Below are positions 1-10,254 of a DNA stretch of 64,000 bases, one piece after another. Each line of letters opens with the position of its first letter. Position 1 is the stretch's first letter. The translations under genes were made by a program, and so were the position numbers. Below the pieces are notes generated by a model. It had not been told where the DNA came from, searched no databases, and worked only from the letters and a program-made list of their open reading frames with translations. The stretch spans positions 1,296,001 through 1,360,000 of the forward strand of contig JAIUCV010000084.1 of NCBI GenBank assembly GCA_026724425.1. The letters are read 5' to 3'. Source of the stretch: Erythrophleum ivorense. Its lineage: Eukaryota > Streptophyta > Magnoliopsida > Fabales > Fabaceae.

Positions 1-876
1 ATTAGCAGCATTTAATCGAAATAAAATATACTACCATAGTAAACTAAATAAGTATTTAAATAGATGTATGATTTGTTAACAAAAAGGTGTATAAACAGAC
101 AAAAAAGAAAGTAATTTTAAAGCTGTTAAGGTCATTAACTTCTCTAATCTACACTATGAGTCTATTACCCGTTTATAGAAATAAAAGCAAAAGCAGTGAC
201 AGGTGACAGCTAAGGAAAGATGATGACACCCATTAATAGGATTCAGAGGTTTATCCATAAGAAACTCAGAGAAGATTAATAGTTTGGAAATAAATACAGA
301 ACCTACCCAAATATAGAAGTCAGAATCTTCAGTACGCGGAATCAAAAAACCAATAATCTTGCAAGTACAATGAATTTGTATGATATTTTCAAAACTACAG
401 TATATTTTTTAGAATTATTTATTTGCTTAAATTTAGAGGCCCATAATACGGCCCATTAACATTTAATTATGAGGAATGTATTTCACGTTATATACACAAG
501 TCCAAAATGTGATCCCATAACCAAGAAGCAAACACTTGAATTGAAGCTGTGATTATGAAACTTATTTAAGTTACCAATGTAATCCAATGTTCATTTACAA
601 AACAAATGCGTAATCTGTGCTTATGAATCCCTGATTCTGTAATTTATTAGAAAATGCAATGATAGGACTTCATAAATTGATGTCTAATGAGCACAAAATA
701 AAACGAAACCAAGGTTTTTTTTTTTCACAAAAACAAACGCCTATTCTTTCTTTGTTACAGCTGCATAACTTACTTGTATACATCTCAGTTCGTTCTTACA
801 GGAATCCAACAAACATAACATTACCTTTATTATCATCACCAGTTGCTCTACACCGAGCAATATTACGTATTATCAA
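1..876. other. Intergenic AT-rich DNA
   Basis: No gene is supported here. The longest open frames are short, lack family resemblance and have AT-rich composition. The right part is the likely 3' untranslated region of the PET100-like gene on the minus strand. Nothing else is seen. Confidence 0.6.
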
Positions 877-1499
877 TCAATCAGCTCGCGGAATGTTCTT
901 CTTACGGGCAAGCTCTCGTGCCATCTCTCTTAGCTCCTCCGGTGACTGTGGTCGAGGTGCTTCTTCTGGATACACAACATACGAACGCTGCACAAACAAA
1001 ACAGTCCAAATTCAGAAATGGTTAGTGAATGCAAATTCACAAGATTGATTAGCCCATTCAAGAAATCACCATTTTCCTAATGATCAAACAAAAACCAGAC
1101 TAACCAAAACAAATCAAACTAAACATTGACTTATTCAAGAAAATTCAACTATATCTTCTTCTATGTTTCTGAGAATCTGAGATTGTAGTAACTATAAATA
1201 CTCTGTATTCAACAATGCGTTAAACCCAAATTTAAAGTTACCATTTTTAACTACTAACCCAAAATAAACACATGAATCCATCTATGCCTAACAGAGAAGA
1301 CGATAATCCAAAGGAGATTCGATGCTAATTTCTGAAAGGGAAAAAAGAGAGATTTGGAGGAAAGATTTACATTGCCCATGAATTTCTTGATATTGGTGCT
1401 GTTGTTGGCGAATGTATACATAAGGCCGATCGGAACAGCGACGTAGAAACCGAATTTGGCGATTTCGAGAATCCCTTTCGATGTTCCCACAGACGACAT
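877..1499 (-). CDS. PET100-like cytochrome c oxidase assembly protein
   Basis: Two exons, 1371..1499 and 877..987, join in frame to give a 79-residue protein. The first exon ends at a GTAAAT donor and the second follows a TGTGCAG acceptor. The start chosen is MSSVGTSKG at 1499; an upstream in-frame Met at 1574 is possible but adds a poor leader. Residues about 13-31 form one hydrophobic membrane segment (FGFYVAVPIGLMYTF). The tail is charged and helical (PEELREMARELARKK). Short length, a single N-terminal membrane span and a charged C-terminal helix fit the PET100 family of inner-membrane complex IV assembly factors. A. thaliana At4g14615 is the expected syntenic match. The exon structure is solid; the PET100 assignment is inference from architecture. 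Confidence 0.8.
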
Positions 1500-2420
1500 T
1501 ACAGCGATTGAAGAGAGATTGAGATTTTGCAACGATTTGATGCCCAGATTGATTGATTTCAGATAGAGAGCCAAAGACGAGTTTTTTTTAGGGTTTATCG
1601 ATCGAGAAATTGGGAATCGAACATGAAACCGACTTGAAGTTGCGTATTAGTGGAAGAATGGGCCAATTTGGAGATTTCTTAAAAGTTGGAGTTGTAAAGA
1701 CCAAATATGGGGAGTGAGCCACTCTAAACTCTTTACGGTCCAATAAAAACGAGTTTGGGGCCTCATTGAGATTTTGAGAGTGGGATACAAAAGTTGTATC
1801 CATACAACCGAAACAGATGAAGTTGTGAACGAATGGTGTTCAATCTTTACAACAAAACCACATTCTGCTGCAAATTTAACCACTAAAATTAATAGACAAT
1901 CATCAAATACTCTTCAAATTGTGTTTGTTCACTTTTCACGAATTAAGTAAAGAGAAGTCAAGCTTAGCATTAATCAAAAAGTGAAATCAGATGATTAGTG
2001 TAAAGGAAAGAGTATCACCTTATGCTCAAGAGTTTTGATCAAACCATCAAACTTTTTTTTCCTTTTCTTAAGCTAATGAGCATCTATTTTTATTTTTTTT
2101 AGTTTAAACCAAAATGCTTCCATAATTCAAGTTCATCATGATGAACCTCTGAATCTAAGCCATGTTACCATAATTTAAATTATGATACCATGTTATTATG
2201 ATGAGAGGTTTGTATTGAAAAGAATTGTGTATTCACTCTCATAACCTCTTCAATATACATAGAGCACATATGTATAAAAGATGAGCATGATCTTATAATT
2301 AATTACAAGAGAATATATAGTAGTAGTGATATGAAAAATCATAGGGATTGTATAATTGATTGCTATGATATTCTTTACTTTACAATTAGAAGTAAAAAAA
2401 AGAGAGATCAAAGTCATTCA
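1500..2420. other. Intergenic; left copy of duplicated F-box 3' flank
   Basis: Bases about 1826-2005 closely match bases about 4746-4960, the 3' flank of the second F-box gene, so the tandem duplication extends past the coding regions. Bases about 2010-2395 have no counterpart in the other copy and look like an AT-rich insertion, or a deletion on the other side. Small minus-strand open frames in 1588-1883 show no family features and are not called. Confidence 0.65.
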
Positions 2421-3605
2421 TCAAACAGTAACAGCAAGAACCTTGACGAGATTACATGATTTAGGGACTGTAAGTACATGATCAAACCACTCAACTTTCC
2501 CCCAAATCTCACGTCCTTTTATCCGTCTTTCGAGCGCAATCTCCGCATACCAAATCTTCTTATAGCCGCAGCCACCGTGCCTTAAATCATACGGATCATT
2601 CTCTATCTTGCCTTCCCACAAAACCGTCATCTTTCCACCATAATTAGCCAATCTAATTGGAGCGCCACAAGGGAGCTTAGGTAGTCCTCCCTTCAATTTT
2701 TTCCACCTGCTTACCTCAGTGTCATACCATCTCAACATTCCGTAAGAAGCGGAGTACAAAACATTCTCTATCACGCAGTAAAAATCTGAATTCATATATT
2801 CAGTCATCTCTTGATCAACCAAGTCCCATCTAACTTCCTTGGAATTGTAAGCAACCACCTTGCTAGTCTTCACGTGGAACTTGCCGTCAATACAAGCACT
2901 TCTCGAGCTATAGAAACTGCATTTTGTCTCGCTCCAAGGGATGGTCTCAGCATCCCAACTCTGTGTTTTTGTGTCGAAAACCTCAAACGTGTTCCTCAAG
3001 GAATCCAAAGAAGAATCACCGTCTTTGTAGCTTCTTCCTGCCACATATATATTTCCATCAATGACGCTAGCGGAAAAAGACATTAGCTTCACCGGCAAGC
3101 TTGGAGCCTCTCGCCAAGTGTGAGTATGGCAATCTAGAATCGAGACTTTAGAGGATCGCTCTTCTTTTTTTCCGAAGTAGGAGCTCTCTTCAATGTTGTA
3201 GATATTAGAACCAACCGCCACGAGACCCGAAAAGCTCACACGAGGAGAGCTTCGAATTGGGACTCTAGCCAGTACATACCCACTAGCGTCATTGGTTAGG
3301 GTTTGATTAGGTTTCAGGCAAAGAGTGTACCAGAGAGAGCGCGGATAGGACCCTACGCACACATAAAGACAACTTTCCGTATGGCCCAAGAGTGACCGGG
3401 CCTTGTAAAGCTCCGGTGATGTAAGGAGAGATCGAAAACGCTTGGAGACGAGGGAGAGAGTCGGGTAGTACAATCTAGAAACACGTGCAAAGCAGCTCCA
3501 TAGCAAATCATCGGGAAGCAAAGGGGTTGTGGTTGATTGCGGCGAAGACGGTGACAGCTTCTTCGTCGTCGTCGTCGTCTTCCTCTTCTTCTCGAGGGAT
3601 GACAT
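2421..3605 (-). CDS. F-box/kelch-repeat protein (copy A)
   Basis: An intronless frame encodes 394 residues from the Met at 3605. An in-frame Met lies 11 codons upstream at 3638, but the MSSLEKKRK start matches the usual beginning of this Arabidopsis F-box/kelch subfamily. Residues about 29-75 form the F-box (LLPDDLL, then LVSKRFRSLL), which would bind an ASK/SKP1 adaptor in an SCF ubiquitin ligase. The rest carries degenerate kelch blades, for example SASVIDGNIYVAG and VLDCHTHTW-like segments, likely for substrate binding. The tail ending in VKVLAVTV is conserved with copy B. The gene is complete and is the left half of a tandem pair. The substrate is unknown. This subfamily expands rapidly in Brassicaceae, and I do not recall an F-box pair at this position in A. 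thaliana. Confidence 0.85.
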   Translation of the reverse strand: MSSLEKKRKTTTTTKKLSPSSPQSTTTPLLPDDLLWSCFARVSRLYYPTLSLVSKRFRSLLTSPELYKARSLLGHTESCLYVCVGSYPRSLWYTLCLKPNQTLTNDASGYVLARVPIRSSPRVSFSGLVAVGSNIYNIEESSYFGKKEERSSKVSILDCHTHTWREAPSLPVKLMSFSASVIDGNIYVAGRSYKDGDSSLDSLRNTFEVFDTKTQSWDAETIPWSETKCSFYSSRSACIDGKFHVKTSKVVAYNSKEVRWDLVDQEMTEYMNSDFYCVIENVLYSASYGMLRWYDTEVSRWKKLKGGLPKLPCGAPIRLANYGGKMTVLWEGKIENDPYDLRHGGCGYKKIWYAEIALERRIKGREIWGKVEWFDHVLTVPKSCNLVKVLAVTV

Positions 3606-3795
3606 TGATTTATTAATTAACCGAGACAAGATCGCCAATTATGTGCTTAAACCTTAAAACAAGAAACATATAAATTTTAAATTTTATTTGGGCTTTAATC
3701 AATTTGGGCCAATAGAATTCTAAAGTCTATCAAACTACTCTAAAAACTGAAGGAAAAATCAAAGCAAATCGCTTTTTTTTTTTTGTTCAGAAATT

Positions 3796-3915
3796 TCAGT
3801 TATCAGACACAACAAGTTTTCATCTCCTAACGACTTTCTCAAACTCAATTACCCAACAGAGACAAAACCTCACTGTTTAACAACAGTCTCACTCCAATTC
3901 TCTTCACCAGCTCAG
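3796..3915 (-). pseudogene. Stub of mTERF5 3' end carried by the tandem duplication
   Basis: This stretch closely matches the last ~120 bases of the mTERF5 coding region at 6608-6727, including the shared stop context (cagttatcagacacaacaag). It has small indels that break the frame. Similarity ends near 3915, inside what is coding sequence in the parent. It is a truncated by-product of duplicating the neighbouring F-box gene and cannot make a protein. Confidence 0.8.
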
Positions 3916-4053
3916 AAAAGATTAAAGAAACACAGGAAACAAATGAATTGCAACGGCATATATATCAAAGATGATGACAGTTTTTTTGCATTAAGAATAT
4001 ATTTTTCATATTGATGAATCAAAATATGTTGGTGATTCAAAGCAGGTTCGTTA

Positions 4054-4554
4054 ATGGTAAACCACAAATTGTCGGAAATTGAAAAACACAATGGTGTCTT
4101 CGTCTTTCATTACATAAACAACAAAAACAGGTCTAATACTGAAACTTTATGGACACTTTGGCGAATATGGAAAAGTCGTAACTTGCTTCTCTATCAGCGA
4201 AAGAGTGGAACTTGGCTACAAGATCTACAGAGGATCTTTAGTGAGGCTACATAGTGGACATCTTGTTTTTATTCAGGCGACATGCTTTCTTCATTTCATC
4301 GGAATGCTTGGGCCATATCGATGTGGAAGAGACCAAGGTCTGGTTTTGTGAAATGCAACTTTGATTGTAGTTTTCGGAGTGATGACTCCAATACAAAATC
4401 TGCATGGGTTGAACGAGATTCAGAGGGCTATTATCTTGGAGCTGGACAGAGCACTGGTCCTTTGTGTAAATCAGTATTAGAAGCGGAACTTCAAAGCTTA
4501 CTCATTGGAAAAACAAGACATGTTCTAGTGTTCATAAGAATGAAGCATATTTAA
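4054..4554 (+). pseudogene. LINE (non-LTR retrotransposon) RNase H-like fragment
   Basis: Two short frames, 4054-4254 and 4282-4554, resemble the C-terminal region of plant LINE polyproteins. The first has a WRIWKSRN-type segment that precedes the RNase H domain. The second has WKRPRSGFVKCNFD followed by an acidic and serine-rich strand and KSVLEAELQSLL, the first strand and an acidic helix of the RVT_3 RNase H fold. A stop and a frame change separate them and the domain is truncated, so this is a relic. It lies in the gap between the two duplicated F-box blocks. Confidence 0.7.
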
Positions 4555-4994
4555 TAGTAATACATACATATATATAGAGGTAATGCATTCATATGATATA
4601 GAGATACATACAAATCGTTTACACCCCATAAAATATGATTAGAAATCTTCACAAAGCTTCACAAGTTCGAATATTGTTGCCCATGAATACAACCAAAAAC
4701 ACAAGACCCAATTTTGGAGCAACGATATGATTACATGAAGTATATGAACGAATGCTTTTCAATCTTTACTACAAAACCTCATTCTGCTGCAAATTTTAAC
4801 CACTAAAATTAATAAACAATCATCAAATGATCATCAAAGTGTGTAATTTTCTTTTCACTAATGAAGTAAAGAGAATTCAGTGTATTCAAACACAAAACGA
4901 TCTTCAAAGATATATGATCACAAAATAAGTTTAACATTAATCAGAAAGTGAAAAATCAATCGACTAGAGGTGAAACAAAAGACAAAGTCATTCA
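4555..4994. other. Intergenic; right copy of duplicated F-box 3' flank
   Basis: Bases about 4746-4960 match bases 1826-2005, marking the duplicated block. No gene is seen. Confidence 0.6.
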
Positions 4995-6230
4995 TCAAAG
5001 AGTAACAGCAAGAACCTTCACGATATGACATGATTTTTGGACTGTGAGCACATTATCAAGCCACTCAACTTTCCCCCAAATTTCAGGTCCTTGCCGTCTT
5101 TCAAGCGCAATCTCGGCACACCAAATCTTCTTATAGCCGCCACTGTGCCTCAAATCATAGGGATCATTCTCTATCTTGCCTTCCCACAAAACTGCCATCT
5201 TTCCACCATAATCAGCCAATCTAATACGAGAGCCATGATTTAGGAACTTAGGTAGTCCTTCCAAACCCTTCAAACATCTCCACAAGCTTACCTCAGTGTC
5301 ATACCATCTCAATACTCGGTCAGAAGTAAAAGAGTAGATAACTTTCTCTATCTCGCAATAAGAATGATAAATCAGAAAATTACCCATCTCTCGTCCAATC
5401 AAGTCCCATCTACTTTCCTTGGAATTGTAAGCAACCCCCTCTATGCTAGTCTTCATCACGTGGAACTTTCCGTCAATACATGTGCTTCTCGAGTTATTAA
5501 AATTGTATTCTGTCTCGCTGAAAGGGATGCTCTCAGTGTCCCAAACCTGTGTTTTTGTGTCGAAAACCTCAAATGTGTTCTTCAAGGAACCAGAGTCGTC
5601 GTCTTTGTAGCTACTTCCTGCTACAAATATCTTTCCTACCTCAAATGTGTTCTTCAAGGAACCATAATTACCGTCTTTGTAGCTACTTCCTGCTACATAT
5701 ATCTTTCCATCAAGAAAGCTAGCGGAAAGTGTCAATAGCTTCACCGGCAAGCTTGGAGCTTGGCACCACGTGTGAGTCCGGCAATCTAGAATCCAGACGT
5801 CAGAGGGGCGATCTTCCTTTTTGGCGAAGTAGGAGCTCTCTTCAATTCCGTAGATATAATAACCAACCGCCACGAGACCCGGAAAGCGCACTCGAGGAGA
5901 GCTTGGAATTGGGACTGTAGCCAAAACATACCCACTTGACTTCTTCTTCTTCTTCTCACCGGTGTCACTAGTTAGGGTTTGATTAGGTTTCAGGCATAGG
6001 GTATACCAGTGAGAACGAGGATAGGACTCGAAGAACACATAGATACAAGTCTCGGTATGGCCCAAGAGTGACCGGGCCTTGTAAATCTCCGGTGAAGCAA
6101 GGAGAGATCGAAAGCGTTTGGAGACAAGGGAGAGCGTCGGATAATACAATCTAGAGACGCGTGCGAAGCAGCTCAATAGCAAATCATCGGGAAGCCACGG
6201 ATTTGGGGTTGATTGCATCGACATCGACAT
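4995..6230 (-). CDS. F-box/kelch-repeat protein (copy B) with internal 24-residue duplication
   Basis: An intronless frame of 411 residues, a tandem paralogue of copy A. The F-box spans residues about 12-58 (WLPDDLLLS, then LVSKRFRSLL). Kelch-type strands follow, such as VWILDCRTHTW and SASFLDGKIYVAG. Residues 175-198 and 199-222 are near-identical tandem copies (GKIYVAGSSYKDG and GKIFVAGSSYKDD, each ending in SLKNTFEV), so one kelch strand pair is doubled while the frame is kept. A lysine run at residues 93-97 is absent from copy A. Likely an SCF substrate receptor. Whether the doubled segment folds properly is unknown. Confidence 0.85.
   Translation of the reverse strand: MSMSMQSTPNPWLPDDLLLSCFARVSRLYYPTLSLVSKRFRSLLASPEIYKARSLLGHTETCIYVFFESYPRSHWYTLCLKPNQTLTSDTGEKKKKKSSGYVLATVPIPSSPRVRFPGLVAVGYYIYGIEESSYFAKKEDRPSDVWILDCRTHTWCQAPSLPVKLLTLSASFLDGKIYVAGSSYKDGNYGSLKNTFEVGKIFVAGSSYKDDDSGSLKNTFEVFDTKTQVWDTESIPFSETEYNFNNSRSTCIDGKFHVMKTSIEGVAYNSKESRWDLIGREMGNFLIYHSYCEIEKVIYSFTSDRVLRWYDTEVSLWRCLKGLEGLPKFLNHGSRIRLADYGGKMAVLWEGKIENDPYDLRHSGGYKKIWCAEIALERRQGPEIWGKVEWLDNVLTVQKSCHIVKVLAVTL
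5565..5708 (-). repeat. 72-bp in-frame tandem duplication inside F-box copy B
   Basis: The 72-bp units at 5637-5708 and 5565-5636 are adjacent direct repeats with few differences. Copy A carries a single unit at the same place. The length, a multiple of three, preserves the frame. Confidence 0.9.
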
Positions 6231-6548
6231 CGACGGCTATAGCTCCTTCTTCTCCAGAAATGACATTATAGATAGATATTGCGACGATTTGTCCAAAAAA
6301 AAAAAAAAAGATAGATATTGAGACGTAATCGCCAAGGTTTGTCATTGTACTTAAAACCAACAAACCTAATTTATACAATGGCATAATTAAGTTATGGGCT
6401 TAATTTATAAATACTGAATTTTAATGGGCCCTAATAAACTTGAACAAGAAAGAGTTCTAAAGTCCATTAAACTGCTCACCTCCGATATCGCTTCGCCGGC
6501 CATTCACATGGAACTTCGGCGACTGTTCCCGGAAAAATTATCAACTCT

Positions 6549-6579
<31 letters not shown>

Positions 6580-6607
6580 GTTATATTTCTTTTATTATTC
6601 AGCAAAT
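6231..6607. other. Intergenic between F-box copy B and mTERF5
   Basis: Holds the F-box upstream region and the mTERF5 3' end region. It contains a 15-base A-run near 6295 and a 24-base A-run near 6557, and a GGGCCC site near 6426. The upstream part is colinear with 3606-3795 of the left duplicate. No gene is seen. Confidence 0.6.
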
Positions 6608-8628
6608 TCAGTTATCAGACACAACAAGTTTCATCATCTTCTTCTGAACAACTTTCTCGAATTCGACTCCCGACAGAGACAAAACCTGATTCAACAACAG
6701 CCTGACACCACTTCTCTTGACAAGCTCGTACCTCGGCTTGATCCTCTCCTGCAAACTATACCCGAAAAACTGCGGAAACTTGACCAGCTCCGATTTCGGA
6801 TAATCCATCGTCTGAAAGTAATCCCATTTCGGCATCAGATTCTCTTTCAAGCTAAATGTATACAAAGCTCCATACCTAGAGATCATAACCCCAATCTCAT
6901 CAATCCCATAACCTTTCTCGAGGAAAAACTCAGTCACAGGCTTCAAATTCGACTCTATACTCAATCCAAACGTCTGCGGACAACGATGAAGGAGAACAGC
7001 TACATTAACATTCAGCGATTTGAAATACTCCATTGTCGGACGTAGCTTGTCTTCCACGCTATAACTCATTATATTCGGACACCGTGTTAGGATCTTCCCG
7101 ATCTGTTCTTGAGAGAGACCCGTTTGCGTCAAGAAGTCGACGGTTGAAGTAAGTTTCTGGCGGCTGTAAGTTAAGATAGCCGGGAAACGGGAAATGATCT
7201 TAGCCCACTGATTCTTATCGATGCCTAACGTCTCGAGGAAGGCCATCGTCGGTTTGAGGTTATCGGTTAAGCTGATACCGCAGATTTGAGGGCGTTTGCA
7301 GAGGATTGTAGGGATGTCTGATTTGGGAATGCCGAGGTGGAGGAGAAACTCGACCACGGGTTTGATTTTGCCGTCGAGGCTGTAGTATGGGAATGCAGGG
7401 AACTTGCGGGTGATGGTTTTGATCTGTTCTAGGTTTAAACCGAGGTCGAGAAGGTAGAGTGTTTGTGGACGTAATGCACCTTCTGTGTCGAGTTCGCTGA
7501 CACGAGAGACGGCTCTTAGTTTCCGAGTGTCTGCTGCGGAATCATCGGTTGGGTCACGAGGCGGTGGGAGAGGAGCTGGAACGGGTCTAGGCTCGGTCTG
7601 TGGCGGGTCAGGGAAGCTTACAACGAGGTCGGAGAGAAGATCACCGTGTTCTTGGTGAAGGTGTTGGAGGTATGGATTGAGAGAGTCTCGGATTTCGAGT
7701 GTGGTAAGCTCTCTTCCTGTTCGCAGTGAAACATGAGAAATTTTCATCATTCTCTTGTTTTGATGAAAGTTTTTAAAGATGGAACCTACCTACGAGGTAT
7801 CGAGATTTGTAAACAGAGTGGAGTCTAGAGACTAAATGGTCAATGAATTGCTCGGATTTGTTGATGATACGAGCGGAGACGCTGTTGCTAAGACCTTGCT
7901 TCTTGAAGAATAGAGTTAACACAGCTTTAGCTTCTTCTTTCTCAGCTGCGATTAGGTTTGGAGGTACAGGTCTTGGACTAAACTCGACTCTCTTCTTTAA
8001 TCGAATCCCTAACAAACACCATCGTCATGAAACCATTTCAATCACTCACCAAAATTGATTTCAAAATTGTTTCTTCATTTTCAATCACTCACCAAATGAT
8101 TCTTGTCGAAAAGAGAGCCTTCCTGTGAACCAAAGCTGTGCCCTAGGATAAAATTTGTAGAGTCAAACAGAAATGTTACTACAAATTCATCAAAAAATCG
8201 CTGTATCGAATCGTTCATAGTAGAAACCCAGAAATTACTACTAACCCCGTAATGGGATTATCTCTTCTGGCGATGAGGAAAATCTCCGAATGTCGAATTT
8301 GACCAAGACTTTGCATTCTTTTTCGGTGAAACTACTAAGCGGAAACAAAATTGAGCAATCGAATGCAACCAGAGATTAGTCAGATGCAAAAACCAAATCA
8401 AATTAACGAACCAAGGTAAGCATTTTCCTAGATTTTGATGCCAACGCACGCATAAACAGCAGACCGAAAGGTAAGCATTTCGTAGCTGAGACGAATCGAA
8501 AATCCAGAAACGACTCACCTTCGTTGTCAATTGTAGGATGGTGAGAACTTCCCCGAGAAAAATGAAGAGAAATCAACTTGAGCTTCAGTGTTATCACTGA
8601 GAAACTGGGGATTTCGAAACGACATCAT
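6608..8628 (-). CDS. MTERF5: mTERF5/MDA1-like chloroplast transcription factor, possible exon-1 nonsense codon
   Basis: Four exons are inferred: 8519-8628, 8093-8142, 7790-8008 and 6608-7716. The last three join cleanly and encode about 457 residues, mostly repeated helical mTERF modules of roughly 32-36 residues with the L..LG......I.....P pattern. This family acts in chloroplasts on transcription and pausing at psbE and related units; A. thaliana At4g14605 (MDA1) is the expected match. The only ATG fitting the frame is at 8628. Using the strong AAG/GTGAGT donor at 8519/8518 gives about the length I expect (some 493 residues), but a TGA at 8527-8529 then interrupts exon 1. No Met occurs in frame in exons 2-3. 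Either this copy is damaged, or exon 1 differs from my model. The body looks well preserved. Confidence 0.75.
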
Positions 8629-8721
8629 GATTGGAGACGAGGTTGAAAATCATAACTTTCTAATTGGTGGTGGAGATTTCGTAAATTACAAAACTAAATT
8701 TAAGTCCTCATTTTACAAAAT

Positions 8722-8756
8722 GGCCCAATTATATAGATTGGGCCCAATCCGTAACC
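8722..8756. promoter_or_regulatory. GGCCCA-type promoter elements upstream of mTERF5
   Basis: Three GGCCCA/TGGGCC motifs cluster here (ggcccaatt, attgggcccaatc). Such site-II-like motifs are common in promoters of plant organelle and housekeeping genes. They lie about 100 bases upstream of the inferred mTERF5 ATG and just past the 3' end of the Integrator gene. Confidence 0.45.
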
Positions 8757-8784
8757 TAGACAAAAGGTTTGTCGGGTTGTTGGT

Positions 8785-10254
8785 CTAAGATGCTCGTTTT
8801 GCTGGATTTTCAACAGCTTTGGTGCTGCATTCTTTTAACACTGCTTCTGAAGAAAGAAACGTTTGCTTAGAAGGAACACTAAGTTGTTGAAGATTCACAG
8901 GAGCCAACAAATTTGCTAGCTTCTTCTTCAAATCCGGTGCAACTGCAGGATTCAATAGGAGTATATCCAACGACCTAATGACTCCTTTCCGCTCGATATC
9001 TCTGAAAGCCGAGGCCACGCCTCGCGCAATCATATCTCGGCGGCTTAACTCATAACTCTCCACAAGATGAAGTAAGAAGTCAAGTAAAGAGTGAGTGATT
9101 TGTGGATACTGCGGTATCGACCACACCATCAAGAGAGCAGCCGGTTCAACATTCATGATATTATCATCTTCGAAAAAGAGCCAGTCGTAAAATAGAGCCA
9201 GCTTCACGCTCCGTTCGATGTGATGGCTTTGCCTACTCAGTTCCAAAAACCAACCAATAACAGCCCATCTCGGCATGATCTCTGACCGGATGATTTCGTT
9301 CGTCGGGTGAATCGCGCAGCAGACGAACCGGACTATGTCGATCAAAACAGTTTCTTTCTCAGGACCTAGGAGAAACTTGTTCAAGAACCATATCTGATGC
9401 CTCTTATGGCTTCCCAATTTCACATTTCCAAGAAGGAACCTTAGCTGGATCTCCATCTCAGGAGTGATTCGAAGAAAGAAGTATCTACTCGAAGTCTTGG
9501 ATAAACATGGGTTCACGATCAAAACGCTCCGTATCTCTCTGAATTCAGGGACGTGAATCAAATCCTGCAACAGCCGGAGAAGATCTCTACCAATCTTCAA
9601 ACTCAAATCCAGCTGCTCTCTAAACATTTTAACACAGAATTTAATCTCCAATCTCTTGACGTTTTCGAGTTTCGCTACGCCTAAAACCCTACAATGATCA
9701 GCTAATAAACGAAGAAAACTATACAGCGCACTAGTCAAAGCCAATGGAAACTCTTGAAGCAAACAATCCCATTCATCGAGAAACAAACTCACCAATTCAG
9801 AACAAAGCCATAGATTATGATCACTATAATCCCCACTTCCAATTCGTCGCAGCAAAGACACAATCAAATCCTCAAGCCCCACGCTCGAAACACCGATCAT
9901 CTCCTTCGTCGCCCAGAGAAGCTGGATCTTAGCGGAGTCAACAAGCTTACCGTACAATTCAACAACGATTCCAACGAGCAAACTCGTGAAATACGCATAC
10001 CCATCGGTGACGAAAGCATGTATGTGTTTGATGTGGGTTTTACAGGAATCGGAATCGCATAACACGCCGTAGACGATGGCTTTGTTGAGCTCGAGATACT
10101 CTTGGGGGTCTGGGATTTCTAGGGAAAACGGTGGGCGTAATTTCTTCTCGAGGCTCTCGTAGGCTTGGCGAAGTGACAGTTCGAGATGGTTCTCGATTTC
10201 GTGTGGAGATAATCGAATCAGTTTCGACGGAATAAACTGGTTTCCGTTTTCCAT
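8785..10254 (-). CDS. EMB2739: Integrator complex subunit 3-like protein (EMB2739/DSP3)
   Basis: A single-exon frame of 489 residues starts at MENGNQFIPSK; an in-frame upstream Met at 10290 would add 12 residues. The protein is almost wholly alpha-helical, rich in Leu and charged residues, with no signal or membrane segment. It matches my recollection of A. thaliana At4g14590 (EMB2739, DSP3), the plant homologue of Integrator subunit 3. In plants this complex processes the 3' ends of snRNAs in the nucleus, and loss is embryo lethal. The gene is intact. It is tail-to-head with mTERF5, with only ~160 bases between the coding regions; the A. thaliana t-SNARE gene expected nearby is not seen. Confidence 0.85.
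   Translation of the reverse strand: MENGNQFIPSKLIRLSPHEIENHLELSLRQAYESLEKKLRPPFSLEIPDPQEYLELNKAIVYGVLCDSDSCKTHIKHIHAFVTDGYAYFTSLLVGIVVELYGKLVDSAKIQLLWATKEMIGVSSVGLEDLIVSLLRRIGSGDYSDHNLWLCSELVSLFLDEWDCLLQEFPLALTSALYSFLRLLADHCRVLGVAKLENVKRLEIKFCVKMFREQLDLSLKIGRDLLRLLQDLIHVPEFREIRSVLIVNPCLSKTSSRYFFLRITPEMEIQLRFLLGNVKLGSHKRHQIWFLNKFLLGPEKETVLIDIVRFVCCAIHPTNEIIRSEIMPRWAVIGWFLELSRQSHHIERSVKLALFYDWLFFEDDNIMNVEPAALLMVWSIPQYPQITHSLLDFLLHLVESYELSRRDMIARGVASAFRDIERKGVIRSLDILLLNPAVAPDLKKKLANLLAPVNLQQLSVPSKQTFLSSEAVLKECSTKAVENPAKRAS

Noticed and set aside
659..1048. Plus-strand frame of 129 codons
   Set aside because: It overlaps exon 2 of the PET100-like gene on the other strand and has no family features.
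8258..8597. Minus-strand frames considered as mTERF5 exon 1
   Set aside because: They begin at non-ATG codons and do not join exon 2 in frame by good splice sites; the ATG at 8628 fits length and phase better despite its TGA.
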